Assembly (NCBI GenBank): GCA_015231825.1
Contig: JADGAV010000011.1
Coordinates: 59,522-123,521, forward strand
Source of the DNA: SAR324 cluster bacterium
GTDB taxonomy: Bacteria > SAR324 > NAC60-12
Length of the DNA: 64,000 bases
Direction of reading: 5' to 3'
Part shown: piece by piece, positions 19,628-30,592 of the stretch
Layout of the letters: every line of letters starts with the position of its first letter
How positions within the stretch are numbered: the first letter of the stretch is position 1
Position numbers and translations under genes: made by a program
The notes under the pieces: generated by a model
Told to the model about the DNA's origin: nothing
What the model saw: only the letters and a program-made list of their open reading frames with translations
The model's database searches: none

Positions 19628-22600
19628 ATGAAAATCGATCGCTTGTATACCAGGGAAGGTAAAGATCCTTTCGAATCAATAGAATTCACCACGTCATCTT
19701 CCGTGATTCGCAATCCTGACGGTTCGGTCGTTTTTGAATGGAAAGACGTAATTGTTCCCAAAAAGTGGTCTCAAGTCGCCACCGATATTATTGCACAGAA
19801 ATATTTTCGCAAGGCCAGTATCCCTAAGTATCTGAAACCTGCAAAAGAAAAAAACATTCCTTCCTGGCTTCTCCCTTCGGTTCCTGATAAATCCAAACTC
19901 TCAAATTTACCGGAAGCAGAGCAAACCACGGTAGAGAACGATTCGCGACAGGTGTTTCGCCGCCTGGCAGGATGTTGGACCTATTGGGGGTACAAATTTA
20001 AATATTTTGACTCCGAAAGTGATGCCAGGGCTTTTTTTGATGAGATGTGTTTTATGCTGGCCAATCAAATGGCTGCCCCAAACTCCCCGCAATGGTTCAA
20101 TACAGGACTCAATTGGGCTTACGGGATCACCGGCCCTTCCCAGGGACATCATTATGTCGATCCTGAAAACGGACAGTTGACGGAATCTAAAGACGCCTAC
20201 ACTCATCCGCAACCTCATGCCTGTTTTATCCAGTCCGTCAAAGATGATTTGGTTCAAGAAGGCGGGATCATGGATTTATGGACTCGGGAAGCCCGTCTTT
20301 TCAAATACGGTTCCGGGACAGGATCAAATTTTTCTGATCTTAGAGGAGGATCAGAACCTTTATCAGGTGGTGGCATTTCTTCAGGGTTGATGTCGTTTCT
20401 TAAAATTGGGGATACTGCGGCTGGTTCGATAAAATCTGGAGGAACAACTCGACGAGCTGCCAAAATGGTCTGTCTGGATCTGGATCATCCGGATGTGGAA
20501 GCGTTTATCAATTGGAAGACGCTTGAGGAGCAAAAAGTTGCTGCTCTGGTGACGGGATCCAAGATCATCCGCGGCATTCTCAAGGAATTATTCACAGCAA
20601 TTCATGAAAGTGGAACAGAATCTGAAAAATTCGACCGCAAGAAAAACAAGGCACTGCGCCAAGTCATTTTAAAAGCAAACAAGGCTCAGGTTCCGGCGAA
20701 TTACATCGAGCGTATCATCCAACTTGCCAGGCAGGGCTACACCGGCATTGAATTTGATGAGTATGATACCGATTGGAATTCGGAAGCCTATGGCACCGTT
20801 TCTGGACAAAATGCAAACAATTCTCTTCGTGTGGACAACGAATTCATGGAGGCGCTGCAGCATGATGGCGATTGGCATCTCTATTGGCGTACTGAGAAAG
20901 TTGCATCAAAAGCGGAAGGACGGTCTCCTGTCCCCTGCAAGACATTGAAAGCTTCTGAACTCTGGGAAGAAATCGCCTATGCGGCCTGGTCCTCTGCTGA
21001 CCCGGGTCTGCAATTCAATACGACAATCAATGAATGGCATACCTGCCCGGAATTCGGTCCCATTCGGGCATCGAATCCATGCAGTGAGTATATGTTTATC
21101 GACGATACCGCCTGCAATCTTGCCTCTTTGAATTTAATGAAATTTCAAAATCCGGAAAGCCACGAATTTGATATTAAGAGTTTCCGTCATGCAGTTAGAC
21201 TATGGACCATTACCCTGGAGATCAGCGTTTTGATGGCTCAATTTCCCAGTGAAAGAATTGCAGAACTTTCATACAAGTTTCGTACTTTAGGGTTGGGCTA
21301 TGCCAATCTTGGCACTTATTTGATGACTGCAGGAATTCCCTACGATTCTGACAGGGCCGTTGCGATATGTGGTGCAATCACGTCAATCATGCACATGACA
21401 TCCTATGCCACTTCTGCGGAAATGGCAAAAGAGCTGGGTCCGTTTGCCGAATACGAAAATAATCGTATCCACATGCTTCGTGTCGTACACAACCATAAAA
21501 GAGCTGCCAATCGGGTACCGGATACAGAGTATGAAGGGCTTTCGATCAAGCCCGTAGGCATCGACAGTCAGCATTGTCCGCCTGATTTGCTCAAAGCTGC
21601 GCAGGATTCATCCGATGAAGCATTAAAAATGGGACAAAAGTACGGGTTTCGCAACGCTCAAGTAACAGTCATCGCACCAACAGGGACAATTGGCCTGGTG
21701 ATGGATTGTGATACGACGGGCATTGAACCGGATTTTGCTCTCGTAAAATTTAAAAAACTGGCCGGAGGAGGATATTTTAAAATCATCAACCAATCTATTC
21801 CTCCTGCTCTGGAAAAACTCGGTTACAATGATTCCCAGGTTGATGATATTGTTCATTATGTCAAGGGCCGGGCAACTCTACAGGGGAGTCCGTGCATCAA
21901 CCGGGATGCTTTGAAATCCAAAGGTTTTTCTGATGAAATTTTAGAACAGATCGAATCGCAGCTCCTCTCCGCCTTTGACATCACATTTGTGTTCAACAAA
22001 TGGATTCTTGGAGAAGAGTTTTGTAAAAAAACGCTTGGATTCAGTGAAGACCAGCTCAATGACTACAACTTCAGTATTCTCAAAGAATTGGGATTTTCTG
22101 GAAACGAAATTGATGCCGCCAACGATTACATCTGCGGCACCATGACGGTGGAAGGTGCGCCTCACCTCAGGGAGGAACATTATGCAGTTTTTGATTGTGC
22201 CAACAAATGCGGCAAAAAAGGAAAGCGGTATATCCTGCCAAAAGCGCATATTCACATGATGGCTGCCGCACAGCCTTTCATTTCAGGTTCTATTTCAAAA
22301 ACCATCAATCTACCTGAAGATGCAACGGTTCCAGAAATCAAGGAAGCCTACCTGCTGTCCTGGAAATTGGGACTGAAGTGCAATGCCCTTTACCGGGATG
22401 GCAGTAAGCTCAGCCAGCCGCTCAATACGAGCATTGATGATGAGCTTTGGGAAGAGGATCCGGAGGAAAATGCTGCCATCGCCGCCGATCAGGAACAGGC
22501 ACCTGAGGTTCGTATTGCAGAACGGATCATCCATCGGTATTTGGCAAAGCGCCGTCGATTGCCGCAACGACGTCAGGGATATACCCAAAAAGCAACGGTG

Positions 22601-23320
22601 GGGGGCCACAAACTTTATCTCCGGACTGGAGAATACCCTGATGGTACGCTCGGTGAAATATTTTTGGACATGCACAAGGAAGGGGCTGCATTTCGCAGTA
22701 TGATGAATTGCTTTGCAATTGCAATTTCACTGGGTTTGCAGCATGGCGTGCCTTTGGAGGAATATGTTGAAGCCTTTGTTTTTACCCGTTTTGAACCCAA
22801 CGGGATGGTCTCGGGCCATGACGCCATCAAAATGAGTACCTCCATCATTGATTACATATTTCGAGAACTGGCCGTCACCTACCTCAGTCGGGACGATCTT
22901 GCTCATGTCAAACAGGACGACCTGCAAGCCAGCGAGTTGCATTCCCGGAAACAGGCGGAACCGGAATTTGAACATGAGGAAATTGTTGCAGAACGCACCT
23001 TGGACGACCTTGCCCAGAGGAGGATTTCCAAAGGCAATGGGTCTGCCCAACATGAGGAAGAGGATTTTCTCGATGTTGGGGTTCCTGCTTTTACCAGCGT
23101 TGCAGCTTCCCAATCAGGAGGTTCGCAATTGTCAGCTTCTTCTCATGCGGTCATCAATCGAGATGCTACGATTCAGCGTTCCCGCGAAGACAAAATTCAA
23201 GAAGCGAAAATGAAAGGGTACGAAGGTGAATCTTGTGAAACTTGTGGACAATTGACGATGGTGCGAAACGGCTCTTGTCTTAAATGTGTTTCCTGCGGGA
23301 ACACGAGCGGGTGTTCATAA
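19628..23320 (+). CDS. nrdJ: vitamin B12-dependent (class II) ribonucleoside-diphosphate reductase NrdJ
   Basis: Makes deoxyribonucleotides with adenosylcobalamin as radical source and does not need oxygen. The 1230-residue protein is the long NrdJ type. Landmarks: [10 protein letters not shown] near the start, [33 protein letters not shown] (active-site loop), [19 protein letters not shown], the barrel end segment [16 protein letters not shown], a TSCPD-like domain with [10 protein letters not shown], and a C-terminal zinc-type tail ([19 protein letters not shown]) that presents the redox cysteines. No nrdA/B gene is in the window. The ATG is kept although its ribosome binding site is weak. 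Confidence 0.95.
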   Translation: MKIDRLYTREGKDPFESIEFTTSSSVIRNPDGSVVFEWKDVIVPKKWSQVATDIIAQKYFRKASIPKYLKPAKEKNIPSWLLPSVPDKSKLSNLPEAEQTTVENDSRQVFRRLAGCWTYWGYKFKYFDSESDARAFFDEMCFMLANQMAAPNSPQWFNTGLNWAYGITGPSQGHHYVDPENGQLTESKDAYTHPQPHACFIQSVKDDLVQEGGIMDLWTREARLFKYGSGTGSNFSDLRGGSEPLSGGGISSGLMSFLKIGDTAAGSIKSGGTTRRAAKMVCLDLDHPDVEAFINWKTLEEQKVAALVTGSKIIRGILKELFTAIHESGTESEKFDRKKNKALRQVILKANKAQVPANYIERIIQLARQGYTGIEFDEYDTDWNSEAYGTVSGQNANNSLRVDNEFMEALQHDGDWHLYWRTEKVASKAEGRSPVPCKTLKASELWEEIAYAAWSSADPGLQFNTTINEWHTCPEFGPIRASNPCSEYMFIDDTACNLASLNLMKFQNPESHEFDIKSFRHAVRLWTITLEISVLMAQFPSERIAELSYKFRTLGLGYANLGTYLMTAGIPYDSDRAVAICGAITSIMHMTSYATSAEMAKELGPFAEYENNRIHMLRVVHNHKRAANRVPDTEYEGLSIKPVGIDSQHCPPDLLKAAQDSSDEALKMGQKYGFRNAQVTVIAPTGTIGLVMDCDTTGIEPDFALVKFKKLAGGGYFKIINQSIPPALEKLGYNDSQVDDIVHYVKGRATLQGSPCINRDALKSKGFSDEILEQIESQLLSAFDITFVFNKWILGEEFCKKTLGFSEDQLNDYNFSILKELGFSGNEIDAANDYICGTMTVEGAPHLREEHYAVFDCANKCGKKGKRYILPKAHIHMMAAAQPFISGSISKTINLPEDATVPEIKEAYLLSWKLGLKCNALYRDGSKLSQPLNTSIDDELWEEDPEENAAIAADQEQAPEVRIAERIIHRYLAKRRRLPQRRQGYTQKATVGGHKLYLRTGEYPDGTLGEIFLDMHKEGAAFRSMMNCFAIAISLGLQHGVPLEEYVEAFVFTRFEPNGMVSGHDAIKMSTSIIDYIFRELAVTYLSRDDLAHVKQDDLQASELHSRKQAEPEFEHEEIVAERTLDDLAQRRISKGNGSAQHEEEDFLDVGVPAFTSVAASQSGGSQLSASSHAVINRDATIQRSREDKIQEAKMKGYEGESCETCGQLTMVRNGSCLKCVSCGNTSGCS

Positions 23321-23389
23321 GAACCTGCCTTTTTATTGAACCTTCCTTAATGCCCTAAAGTCACTTGCGAAGACATTCTCTTTTCGAAA

Positions 23390-24631
23390 GTGGCTTGGTC
23401 TTCTCTTTTTCGAAAGCCAAAAAAATTGAATAGAGCAAGAGCAAAAGCCGAACTTTCCCTGGTGGAATTTGTCTCATTGATGGCGATGATGACCGCCCTG
23501 GCGGCATTGTCCATTGATGCAATGCTGCCCGCATTGCCCCAGATTGGCAGCGACCTTGGTGTTGTTCAGGAAAACAGCATCCAGTTGATTGTTTCCACGC
23601 TTTTGTTCGGGTTAGGATTAGGACAAATGTTTTTTGGTCCGCTATCCGACAGTATCGGTCGTAAACCATCAATTTATGCAGGGTTCTTACTTTTTATGAT
23701 CGGATGTTTAATCGCGATTTTAGCAACCGATTTTTCCGTAATGCTGATCGGCAGGTTTCTTCAGGGGCTCGGAGTTTCAGGACCAAGAGTCGTCTCTGTC
23801 GCCTTGATTCGCGATCAATACAAAGGAAGGGATATGGCGCGTGTCATGTCCCTGGTAATGGGAGTCTTTATTCTCGTTCCTGCCATTGCCCCTTCACTTG
23901 GCCAGGGGGTGCTTTTTATCGCGAGTTGGCGGGCAATTTTTGGACTTTTTCTATCCCTGGCACTGATCACTTTCATCTGGTTTTCCTTCAGACAACCGGA
24001 AACACTGGTTCCGGATAAACGGTTAAAATTTTCGTTAAAACGCATTGCTAATGCCATTCGTGAGGTCTGTACAAACCGGATTTCGTTGGGCTACACGCTT
24101 GCCACTGCGATGATTCACGGCCCCTTTATCGGGTATCTGAATTCTGCACAGCAAATATTTCAGGATACCTATGGTCTCGGCCATTTGTTCCCCCTCTTTT
24201 TTTCCACTCTTGCCCTCTGCATCGGCAGTGCTTTTTATACGAATTCACGATTGGTCATGAAATACGGGATGTTGCGTCTTTCTCATTGGGCAATTAATGC
24301 AGTGACCGGGCTTTCTTTGATTTTTGTGATTTTGGCTTATTTCGAAAACGGCCATCTTTCGTTATGGGTTTTTATGGTCTACTGCATGATTACATTTTTC
24401 TGCCTGGGTATTCTTTTCGGAAATTTCAATGCGCTGGCGATGGAACCACTGGGGCATATTGCGGGAATCGGAGCGGCGGTCGTCGGGTCGCTCTCCACAT
24501 TCATTTCTGTTTCGATGGGGGTGATGATCGGTCTACTCTATGATCAAACGGTACTTCCATTGATTACTGGATTTGCAGTCTTGAGTGCGTTTTCGATGTT
24601 TTTCATGCATTGGGCGGAGAAGAGCAAGTAG
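23390..24631 (+). CDS. MFS multidrug exporter, Bcr/CflA type
   Basis: 413 residues with about 12 hydrophobic helices. Helix 1 has MAALSIDAMLPALPQI-like drug/H+ antiporter features (ALSIDAMLPALPQIG), and the loop between helices 2 and 3 has GPLSDSIGRKPSI, the MFS signature. RFLQGLGVSGPRVVSVALIRD is typical of the Bcr/CflA group. Expected to export drugs or metabolites using the proton gradient; the substrate is unknown. The start is a GTG at 23390 with a poor ribosome binding site; other in-frame starts downstream are possible before helix 1. Confidence 0.85.
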   Translation: MAWSSLFRKPKKLNRARAKAELSLVEFVSLMAMMTALAALSIDAMLPALPQIGSDLGVVQENSIQLIVSTLLFGLGLGQMFFGPLSDSIGRKPSIYAGFLLFMIGCLIAILATDFSVMLIGRFLQGLGVSGPRVVSVALIRDQYKGRDMARVMSLVMGVFILVPAIAPSLGQGVLFIASWRAIFGLFLSLALITFIWFSFRQPETLVPDKRLKFSLKRIANAIREVCTNRISLGYTLATAMIHGPFIGYLNSAQQIFQDTYGLGHLFPLFFSTLALCIGSAFYTNSRLVMKYGMLRLSHWAINAVTGLSLIFVILAYFENGHLSLWVFMVYCMITFFCLGILFGNFNALAMEPLGHIAGIGAAVVGSLSTFISVSMGVMIGLLYDQTVLPLITGFAVLSAFSMFFMHWAEKSK

Positions 24632-24660
24632 ATTCAGACGGCTTTGAGTTGACGTTGTGA

Positions 24661-25182
24661 TTAATCAAAAAAATGAATTAACTTTGCTTTTCTTATTTTC
24701 CACATAAGGGAAGACTTGCGGCATTCCAAGTTTTCATTCCGTTCTTCCATCTCAAAAATCAGGGGCAGACTCCCACACTCTTCATCGACACTTTTCTCCA
24801 CTGCTTTCCGTTTGCCTTCCTGACATTCTTCATTGTTTGAACATTCAATTTTCATTAACTCATTCGTCAAGGACTTGACTTCACTTTTTATGCGGCGGGA
24901 CTTTTTGGATTTTTCAAGCCATTCATCTGTGACTTCCTGTAGTTCCTCCCCTAATTTTTTCCCTTCTTTCATCCAGCTTTTCCCTAACTTTTTCCCCTCC
25001 TCAAGAATTTCTTCTCCGATCTCTTTTCCTTCATCAGAAAGTTCCCTGCCTGCTTCGGTCAATTCATTGAAGGCCTCCGTGATGGTATCTCCAAGCTGGT
25101 CAAAAGTGTCATTCCCAAAAACTGCAAAGGGGACCAATACCAGACCAATCAAGCAACTGTATTTTTTAAAATTAGTTCTCAT
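24661..25182 (-). CDS. small secreted helical protein of unknown function
   Basis: 173 residues, not recognised. Residues 1-23 form a signal peptide (LIGLVLVPFAVFG then N). Residues 24-105 are charged and heptad-like, with repeats of an EGK-hydrophobic-GEE pattern (EGKEIGEEI, EGKKLGKSW, EGKKLGEEL) that suggests an amphipathic helix or coiled coil in the periplasm. The C-terminal third has four cysteines (ECSNNEEC, EECG, ECRK), possibly two disulfides. It is convergent with the MFS gene over 29 bp. Confidence 0.6.
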   Translation of the reverse strand: MRTNFKKYSCLIGLVLVPFAVFGNDTFDQLGDTITEAFNELTEAGRELSDEGKEIGEEILEEGKKLGKSWMKEGKKLGEELQEVTDEWLEKSKKSRRIKSEVKSLTNELMKIECSNNEECQEGKRKAVEKSVDEECGSLPLIFEMEERNENLECRKSSLMWKIRKAKLIHFFD

Positions 25183-25500
25183 GTTTATTTTGATGGTTTT
25201 GACATCGGTTCACTGATTTTTCCCGTTTGCATGGTTCGAATAGCCGTCTATGTGTGCAAATGGGATCCCGATCGACAAAAGAATGATGAATTCGATTCAA
25301 TTTCCCGAAAACAGATTGAGGTTTGTCTCGCTCCTTGACATCTTGTCACAGGCCAATTAAAAACCAATTCAATTTTGTTTTTCTTGACGCCTGATCATTG
25401 AACTGCTGCTGGTCGCAAAAAACGGAGAGATGCTAATGCATCTCATGATCTTTCCTCAATTTCAATCAATTTCAGAAAAATAGAACCAAGGGCCACAATC
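25183..25500. other. intergenic region with a 7-bp inverted repeat
   Basis: 318 bp between divergent genes with no credible reading frame. GAGATGC at 25427-25433 and GCATCTC at 25438-25444 form a perfect inverted repeat around TAAT, 57 bp before the glycosyltransferase start. It could be an operator or a short hairpin; no T-run follows, so it does not look like a terminator. Confidence 0.4.
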
Positions 25501-26265
25501 ATGATCTTGTCTATAGTAATTCCTGCCCACAACGAAGAACGATGCATCGAAGAAACGGTTATAAACCTGGCACGTGCTTTTGAGGAAGCGAAACTCGACA
25601 GTGAAATTCTCATCATCAACGACAACAGCACTGACCGAACAGAAGAAATTTTGAAAAACTTGGAAACCCGGTATGAACCGGTGAAATATCTAAATAACCG
25701 CTTTCCCCAGGGTTTCGGATTTGCAATTCGATTCGGGTTGGAAAACTTTTCAGGAGATGCGGTAGCCATCGTGATGGCAGATAGTTCTGAGTCTCCTCAA
25801 GATGTGGTAATGTTTTTCAAAAAACTTGAGGAAGGGTATGATTGCATCTTTGGTTCCAGATTTATCAAGGGAGGAAAAACCCACAATTATCCCGTTTTCA
25901 AACTTTTGGTAAACCGATTTGCCAATCTTTTCATCAGCATACTTTTCGGAGTTCGTTACAACGACACGACGAACGCATTCAAAATGTATCGCCGTCAAAC
26001 TATTGAAGGGTTAAAACCTTTTCTTAGTCATCATTTCAATTTGACGGTAGAACTGCCGCTTAAGGCGATTTCAAGAGGGTACTCCTTTGCAGTCCTTCCG
26101 AACACCTATACCAACCGAACTGCAGGAGAGTCGAAGCTCAAAATAAAAGAAATGGGAAGTCGTTATTTGTTTATTGTTCTCTATTGTCTGATTGAAAAAT
26201 GGCTCTCTCTGGGTGACTACAAAAAAGATAAAATTCAACCTGATACTGATGGAGACATAAAATAG
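25501..26265 (+). CDS. family 2 glycosyltransferase (dolichyl/polyprenyl-phosphate sugar transferase type)
   Basis: 254 residues resembling bacterial DPM1-like enzymes, which move a sugar from a nucleotide donor to polyprenyl phosphate. Seen: LSIVIPAHNEERCIEETV, INDNSTDRTEEIL, the metal-site segment MADSSESPQ (the usual D-x-D is here ADSSE), FGSRFIKGG and NAFKMYRR. No C-terminal membrane anchor is evident, so it is probably membrane-associated rather than integral. AAGGG 8 nt upstream supports the ATG. Its genomic neighbours give no pathway. Confidence 0.85.
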   Translation: MILSIVIPAHNEERCIEETVINLARAFEEAKLDSEILIINDNSTDRTEEILKNLETRYEPVKYLNNRFPQGFGFAIRFGLENFSGDAVAIVMADSSESPQDVVMFFKKLEEGYDCIFGSRFIKGGKTHNYPVFKLLVNRFANLFISILFGVRYNDTTNAFKMYRRQTIEGLKPFLSHHFNLTVELPLKAISRGYSFAVLPNTYTNRTAGESKLKIKEMGSRYLFIVLYCLIEKWLSLGDYKKDKIQPDTDGDIK

Positions 26266-26544
26266 CGCAGAAATTATAAAGTTCAAGGAACAGAAAGTAC
26301 AGTTTGGCTGTTACTTATCTTCTGAAAGGCTTACATGAACTTTTCATTTGAGTTGCCTGCATTCGGTAATGAATCTAACATAGCGAATGGTCCGATCCCG
26401 TTATAGATGTGGGTCTCATTCTTGCCACAAGAGTCTGCTTGTCTTTGCTGGTGGATTTAATTTCATCCCATCTTCAATTGATAAGCAGATGATCATTTTG
26501 CAGACTGAATTCCCGATAGCATAGTTTTCAAAAAGTTGACCGAC

Positions 26545-27612
26545 ATGATGCAGAATCTGATCAAACTGTTTGAGCGAATATTCCAATCACTCAATGCCAA
26601 CACTATCATTTATATCATTATCGGCAAAATTCTTTTGTTTCTGACAACATGGCAGGGGATGAAATTATTCGAACCGGAGACTAGTCCTTTCCATGATTTT
26701 TTAGATTATTTGTGGTTTTTCATAGTCACCATCACAACGGTTGGATACGGCGACATTTCTCCTGAAAGCTCGGGAGGAAAATGGGTCGGAATGATATTGA
26801 TCGTCTTTGGAATAGCTCTTTTTGGTGCTGTGATCGGTTTCATTTCGTCATCAGTAATTTTCATTCTTGACAAATCCAGGAGAGGAATGATGCAACTTCA
26901 TGAGCGCAATCATATTGTCATCATCGGTTACCATCCGGAAAAAACAAAAACACTGATTCAGCAGCTGCTGGGTGATAAGCATCGAGAAAATCGGATGATT
27001 GTTCTTTGTTATACTGCAGACCAGGCTGATGAAAACCCGCTTCCCGAATGCACCATGGGGGTAAAAAATACTCAGGGATGGAAAAATACTCTAGAACGTG
27101 CCTGTCTTTCAGAAGCAAGCCGGATCATCTTGGATCTTGAAAAGGACTCGCTTGCTTTCGAGTTGGGGCTTTGGGTCAACACATTGAAAAATTCAACTTC
27201 CCATGTCGTTGTGGCTCTGGAGCAGGTCGAGCGGGGAAGAAATGTGGTGGACATGATCAATGTTGATTTTGAATGTGTGGACAGCAATGACACCTCTATG
27301 ATTTCACAAGCCTGCCAGGATCCCGGGGTTTCCCGATTGTTCTTGACACTGACAAACAATTTGCAGGGACAGGTTGCCTATCGATCAAACATCCCGAAAA
27401 CGGTTAAATCATGTCAATATGGAACGTTACTTCACTGGTTCAAAACAACCTATGATGCGCTCATCATTGCAATCACTGAGACCCAGGACCTCAATCCAGT
27501 CATTGTTGAAAATCCTACTTCAACAAGAATGATTGATGGAGGGATGGGATTTTATTATCTGGCATCAGAAAGGCTGACTGAAATTGACTGGGATAAAATG
27601 GCTCAATCCTGA
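26545..27612 (+). CDS. potassium channel with two transmembrane helices and a cytosolic regulatory domain
   Basis: 355 residues. Two membrane helices (about 17-33 and 90-110) flank a pore loop with the selectivity filter TVGYGD at residues 65-70. The rest is an RCK/TrkA-N-like domain beginning HIVIIGYHPEK. Its nucleotide-binding glycine motif is degenerate compared with classic RCK domains, as in some channels of the CASTOR/Pollux or MthK-like groups. It probably conducts K+ across the inner membrane. A TTG at 26536 is in frame, but ATG at 26545 is more likely. Confidence 0.87.
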   Translation: MMQNLIKLFERIFQSLNANTIIYIIIGKILLFLTTWQGMKLFEPETSPFHDFLDYLWFFIVTITTVGYGDISPESSGGKWVGMILIVFGIALFGAVIGFISSSVIFILDKSRRGMMQLHERNHIVIIGYHPEKTKTLIQQLLGDKHRENRMIVLCYTADQADENPLPECTMGVKNTQGWKNTLERACLSEASRIILDLEKDSLAFELGLWVNTLKNSTSHVVVALEQVERGRNVVDMINVDFECVDSNDTSMISQACQDPGVSRLFLTLTNNLQGQVAYRSNIPKTVKSCQYGTLLHWFKTTYDALIIAITETQDLNPVIVENPTSTRMIDGGMGFYYLASERLTEIDWDKMAQS

Positions 27613-27815
27613 AATCATTTTGAATAACTGGCTTTTGAAAAAAATTTTCTTTTCGCCGGTGAGCAGATTTCTATTGACGAACTTTGCTTTCAACACAGTC
27701 CCTAATCCTGTATTTGGAGGCGTTTGATCTTTCCTTGTGCTGTAAATTTCTGAAAAATTGCCCCGGCAAACCGGCAGCGGTTTTGAAGTCCAGCACTCAA
27801 TTTCAAAATTGCTTG

Positions 27816-28586
27816 TCATCTCCCCATCCAGCCTCCGTCGATGGTTAATATGGTTCCGTGAACATAGTTTGACGCTTCTGATGCGAGAAAAAGGGCCGCT
27901 CCTTTAAAGTCTTCTGTTTCACCCCAGCGACCTGCGGGAATGCGGGCCAGGATCGCAGCACTGCGCTCAGGATCATTACGCAGATCTTCTGTATTGTCCG
28001 TGTTGATATAGCCCGGAGCTATAGCATTCACATTGACACCCTGACTTGCCCATTCATTTGCCAAAGCTTTCGTGAGTTGTCCGATACCTCCCTTGCTGGC
28101 ACTATATCCTGGAACTGTAATCCCTCCCTGGAAAGTCAGTAGTGATGCGATAAATATTATTTTTCCAGATTTTCTTTCCACCATCCTTTTGCCAACTTCC
28201 CGGCTCAAAATGAATTGGGCATTCAAATTGACTTCAATCACCCGGTCCCAGTAATCATCAGGATGCTGGGCGGCAGGCTTGCGTAAGATTGTACCCGCAT
28301 TGTTGATCAATATGTCGATGATTGGACACTCTGCATTCAACTGATCAATAAATTGATATAAACTGGGACGATCAGAAAAATCGCATCGATATGCCGTGAA
28401 TTTACGTCCAAAAGACTGGACTTCTTTTTCGATTTCGCTGCCTGTTGACTCGAGAGATGCCGAAACACCAATGATATCTGAACCCGCTTCTGCAAGGACG
28501 CTGGCCATTGCTCGACCAATGCCTCGTTTACACCCCGTCACTAAAGCAGTTTTTCCGGAAAGATTGAATTGATTTAGTATCTTCAT
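27816..28586 (-). CDS. kduD: SDR oxidoreductase, 2-dehydro-3-deoxy-D-gluconate 5-dehydrogenase type
   Basis: 256-residue short-chain dehydrogenase. The NAD-binding glycines are in TGCKRGIGRAM, NNAG follows, and the catalytic set is Ser in IASLLTFQGG and YSASK. The stretch NVNAIAPGYINTDNTEDLRNDPERS and RIPAGRWG closely resemble KduD, an enzyme of pectin/uronate breakdown. Other uronate genes are absent here, so a related sugar-acid substrate is possible. The SDR call is firm and the KduD call moderately firm. Confidence 0.8.
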   Translation of the reverse strand: MKILNQFNLSGKTALVTGCKRGIGRAMASVLAEAGSDIIGVSASLESTGSEIEKEVQSFGRKFTAYRCDFSDRPSLYQFIDQLNAECPIIDILINNAGTILRKPAAQHPDDYWDRVIEVNLNAQFILSREVGKRMVERKSGKIIFIASLLTFQGGITVPGYSASKGGIGQLTKALANEWASQGVNVNAIAPGYINTDNTEDLRNDPERSAAILARIPAGRWGETEDFKGAALFLASEASNYVHGTILTIDGGWMGR

Positions 28587-29036
28587 ATTGATTCTTGGGG
28601 TTAGGTATTATTTGTCTTTTTCTGTGCTCAAGTAACGTTTCTTCGTCTTCGGTTGGGTCGCTTTTATTTGTTTTTTAAGAAGATGGTCATTGATAGATTC
28701 CGCTTGACGCTGGTCGATGATGAATGAATCTTTGCTCGTCATAAAGTTGCCTGCATGCAGGATCAGATAGCATGTAATTTTGAAAGTTATTCTGCGTTAA
28801 ATCCGACAAACTTTGATATCAAGCTTAAAGTTATTCAAGCCTTTAACCCGATTATGCCCTGAAGCTTTTTTGCCGGCAATTCAATTGACTGTTGAGTGTA
28901 TAGTTTATATTCAATCATAGGTTTGATTCTATTTCGGCAAAGTTGCTTGCTGAAGTCTAAAAATCGGCCGGTTTTTTCGAAGCGAATTCCTCTTTTTGTT
29001 ATAAAATGAAGGATCTGCTTCAGATCTTTTATGAGT
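28587..29036. other. 450-bp intergenic region
   Basis: No gene that I can support. It holds a perfect 12-bp palindrome (CCTGCATGCAGG, 28750-28761) between the kduD promoter side and the end of the TlpA-like gene. A 71-codon reverse frame starting with TTG inside the TlpA-like gene was considered and not accepted. Confidence 0.4.
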
Positions 29037-29684
29037 TTAAGGGACCTCAATTCTTTTGCGGAAAAATTCGACTAAATCCGGGTTGCTCCACTGTCTAGGG
29101 CCAAGGGCTCGGCCGATAATGACTTTATTGCGGTCGATCAGGAAAGTGGTCGGCAGATTTTTGACACCGTACAATTCGCTGATGGTCATTTCTGGATCGG
29201 CCAGAATTGGAAAGTGCAGATTGTGTTTTTTTAGGAATTTTTTTACTTTCTGCTTGTTTTCCCCCATAGCAACCGCGAGAATAACCAATCCTTTTTTTCC
29301 TAGTTTTTGATGAAGCCTTTCCATGTCGGGCAGTTCTTTCAAACAGGGAACACACCAGGTTGCCCAAAAATTGAGCAAGATGAATTTATTCTGATAACTG
29401 AACAATTCCGGCTGTGCTTTGTTGACCGGGACTCCTTGAAAATTTTCAGCATCGATTGGGGTGCCGGGTAATTCAATGAACTGATCTTTCAATACATGCT
29501 CTTCTTTCGCAGTCAGGTTGAGCGCGGGATTGGCCGGTTTGGGTTTCAATGTCCCGGTGTGATGCCCATAACTTGAAGAGAATGTAACTGAAACAAGCAG
29601 ACAAAAAAGAAGGAAAAAAAAAGTTGGGTTTGTGTATCGCATGAGTGTCATCGGTGGTGAGGGTTGATAAGAAACTCCAAACAT
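29037..29684 (-). CDS. TlpA/ResA-like thiol-disulfide oxidoreductase
   Basis: 215-residue periplasmic thioredoxin-fold protein. A hydrophobic segment (FFFLLFCLLVSVTF) acts as a signal peptide or anchor. The redox motif WCVPC sits in NFWATWCVPCLKELPDM, and the cis-proline region is NLPTTFLIDRN. Such proteins reduce apocytochrome c cysteines or other periplasmic thiols. ATG codons at residues 12 and 15 (the latter starting MRYTNP) are better signal-peptide starts than residue 1; none has a clear ribosome binding site. A diheme cytochrome c is encoded at 53877 but not nearby. Confidence 0.87.
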   Translation of the reverse strand: MFGVSYQPSPPMTLMRYTNPTFFFLLFCLLVSVTFSSSYGHHTGTLKPKPANPALNLTAKEEHVLKDQFIELPGTPIDAENFQGVPVNKAQPELFSYQNKFILLNFWATWCVPCLKELPDMERLHQKLGKKGLVILAVAMGENKQKVKKFLKKHNLHFPILADPEMTISELYGVKNLPTTFLIDRNKVIIGRALGPRQWSNPDLVEFFRKRIEVP

Positions 29685-29779
29685 TCAGCATGTTGCATTA
29701 AGTTATTCTTTTCAGTGTATTGTAGAATTGAGGATAGGGCAAGATATTAGAAAAGAGAAAAATCTTAGTTTAAGGTTCT

Positions 29780-30592
29780 ATGAAAACAATTATTGTTATA
29801 CCTGCACGATATGGTTCTGAAAGATTTCCTGGCAAACCGCTGGCCTTGATTGCTGGGAAATCAATGCTGCATCGGGTTTGTGAATTGGCTCTAAACGCTG
29901 CGCGAAGTGTCAACATAGAAGTTGAGGTCCTGGTGGCAACCGATGATACGCGAATAATGAATCATGTTGAAGAGTTGGGGGTTGAGGCTGTGATGACTCC
30001 CGAACACTGCAAAACAGGTTCTGACAGGATTCTGTCCGCGATCAGTCAATTGTCTGATCAACCCGATTATGTTGTGAATCTGCAGGGAGACGCACCATTG
30101 ACTCCTCCCCACTTTGTGGAAGCCATCCTCAAGGAACTGCACTCAAATGAGACGGCACAATGGGTCACTCCAGTGACTCAATTGAGTTGGCAGGAACTGG
30201 ATCTGTTTCGGATTAACAAGCAAAGCACCCCATTTAGCGGAACCACTGTCATCCTGGATGCTCAGGATCAGACAATTTGGTTTTCAAAAAATATTCTCCC
30301 TGCGATTAGGAATGAACTAAAATTACGGGAAGAATCGTCAGATTCTCCTGTTTTTCGACATATCGGTATCTATGGTTCCACTCTAAAAATGCTGCAAACT
30401 TTCGCCACACTCAAGCAAAGTCCCTATGAATTGCTGGAGGGACTGGAACAGCTGCGACTTCTGGAAAACGGGTTCCGGATTAAAGCGGTTAAAGTGCACT
30501 ACGGTGATCATCCTGCCATGTCGGGAGTGGACACCCCCGAAGATGCGAAACGGGCAGAAGAATTGATTATCAATTATCAGGCATCACCATGA
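29780..30592 (+). CDS. kdsB: 3-deoxy-manno-octulosonate cytidylyltransferase KdsB
   Basis: Activates KDO as CMP-KDO for inner-core lipopolysaccharide. The 270 residues contain VIPARYGSERFPGKPLALIAGKSM (nucleotide loop), ATDD, NLQGDAP, HIGIYG and the C-terminal SGVDTPEDAKR. AAGG lies upstream of the ATG. Its final codons overlap the start of the histidine phosphatase gene by 4 nt (ATGA), so the two are translationally coupled. The enzyme shows that this is a lipopolysaccharide-bearing cell. Confidence 0.93.
   Translation: MKTIIVIPARYGSERFPGKPLALIAGKSMLHRVCELALNAARSVNIEVEVLVATDDTRIMNHVEELGVEAVMTPEHCKTGSDRILSAISQLSDQPDYVVNLQGDAPLTPPHFVEAILKELHSNETAQWVTPVTQLSWQELDLFRINKQSTPFSGTTVILDAQDQTIWFSKNILPAIRNELKLREESSDSPVFRHIGIYGSTLKMLQTFATLKQSPYELLEGLEQLRLLENGFRIKAVKVHYGDHPAMSGVDTPEDAKRAEELIINYQASP

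Noticed and set aside
28835..29050. 71-codon reverse frame overlapping the end of the TlpA-like gene
   Set aside because: TTG start, no ribosome binding site, no recognisable features; kept as intergenic.
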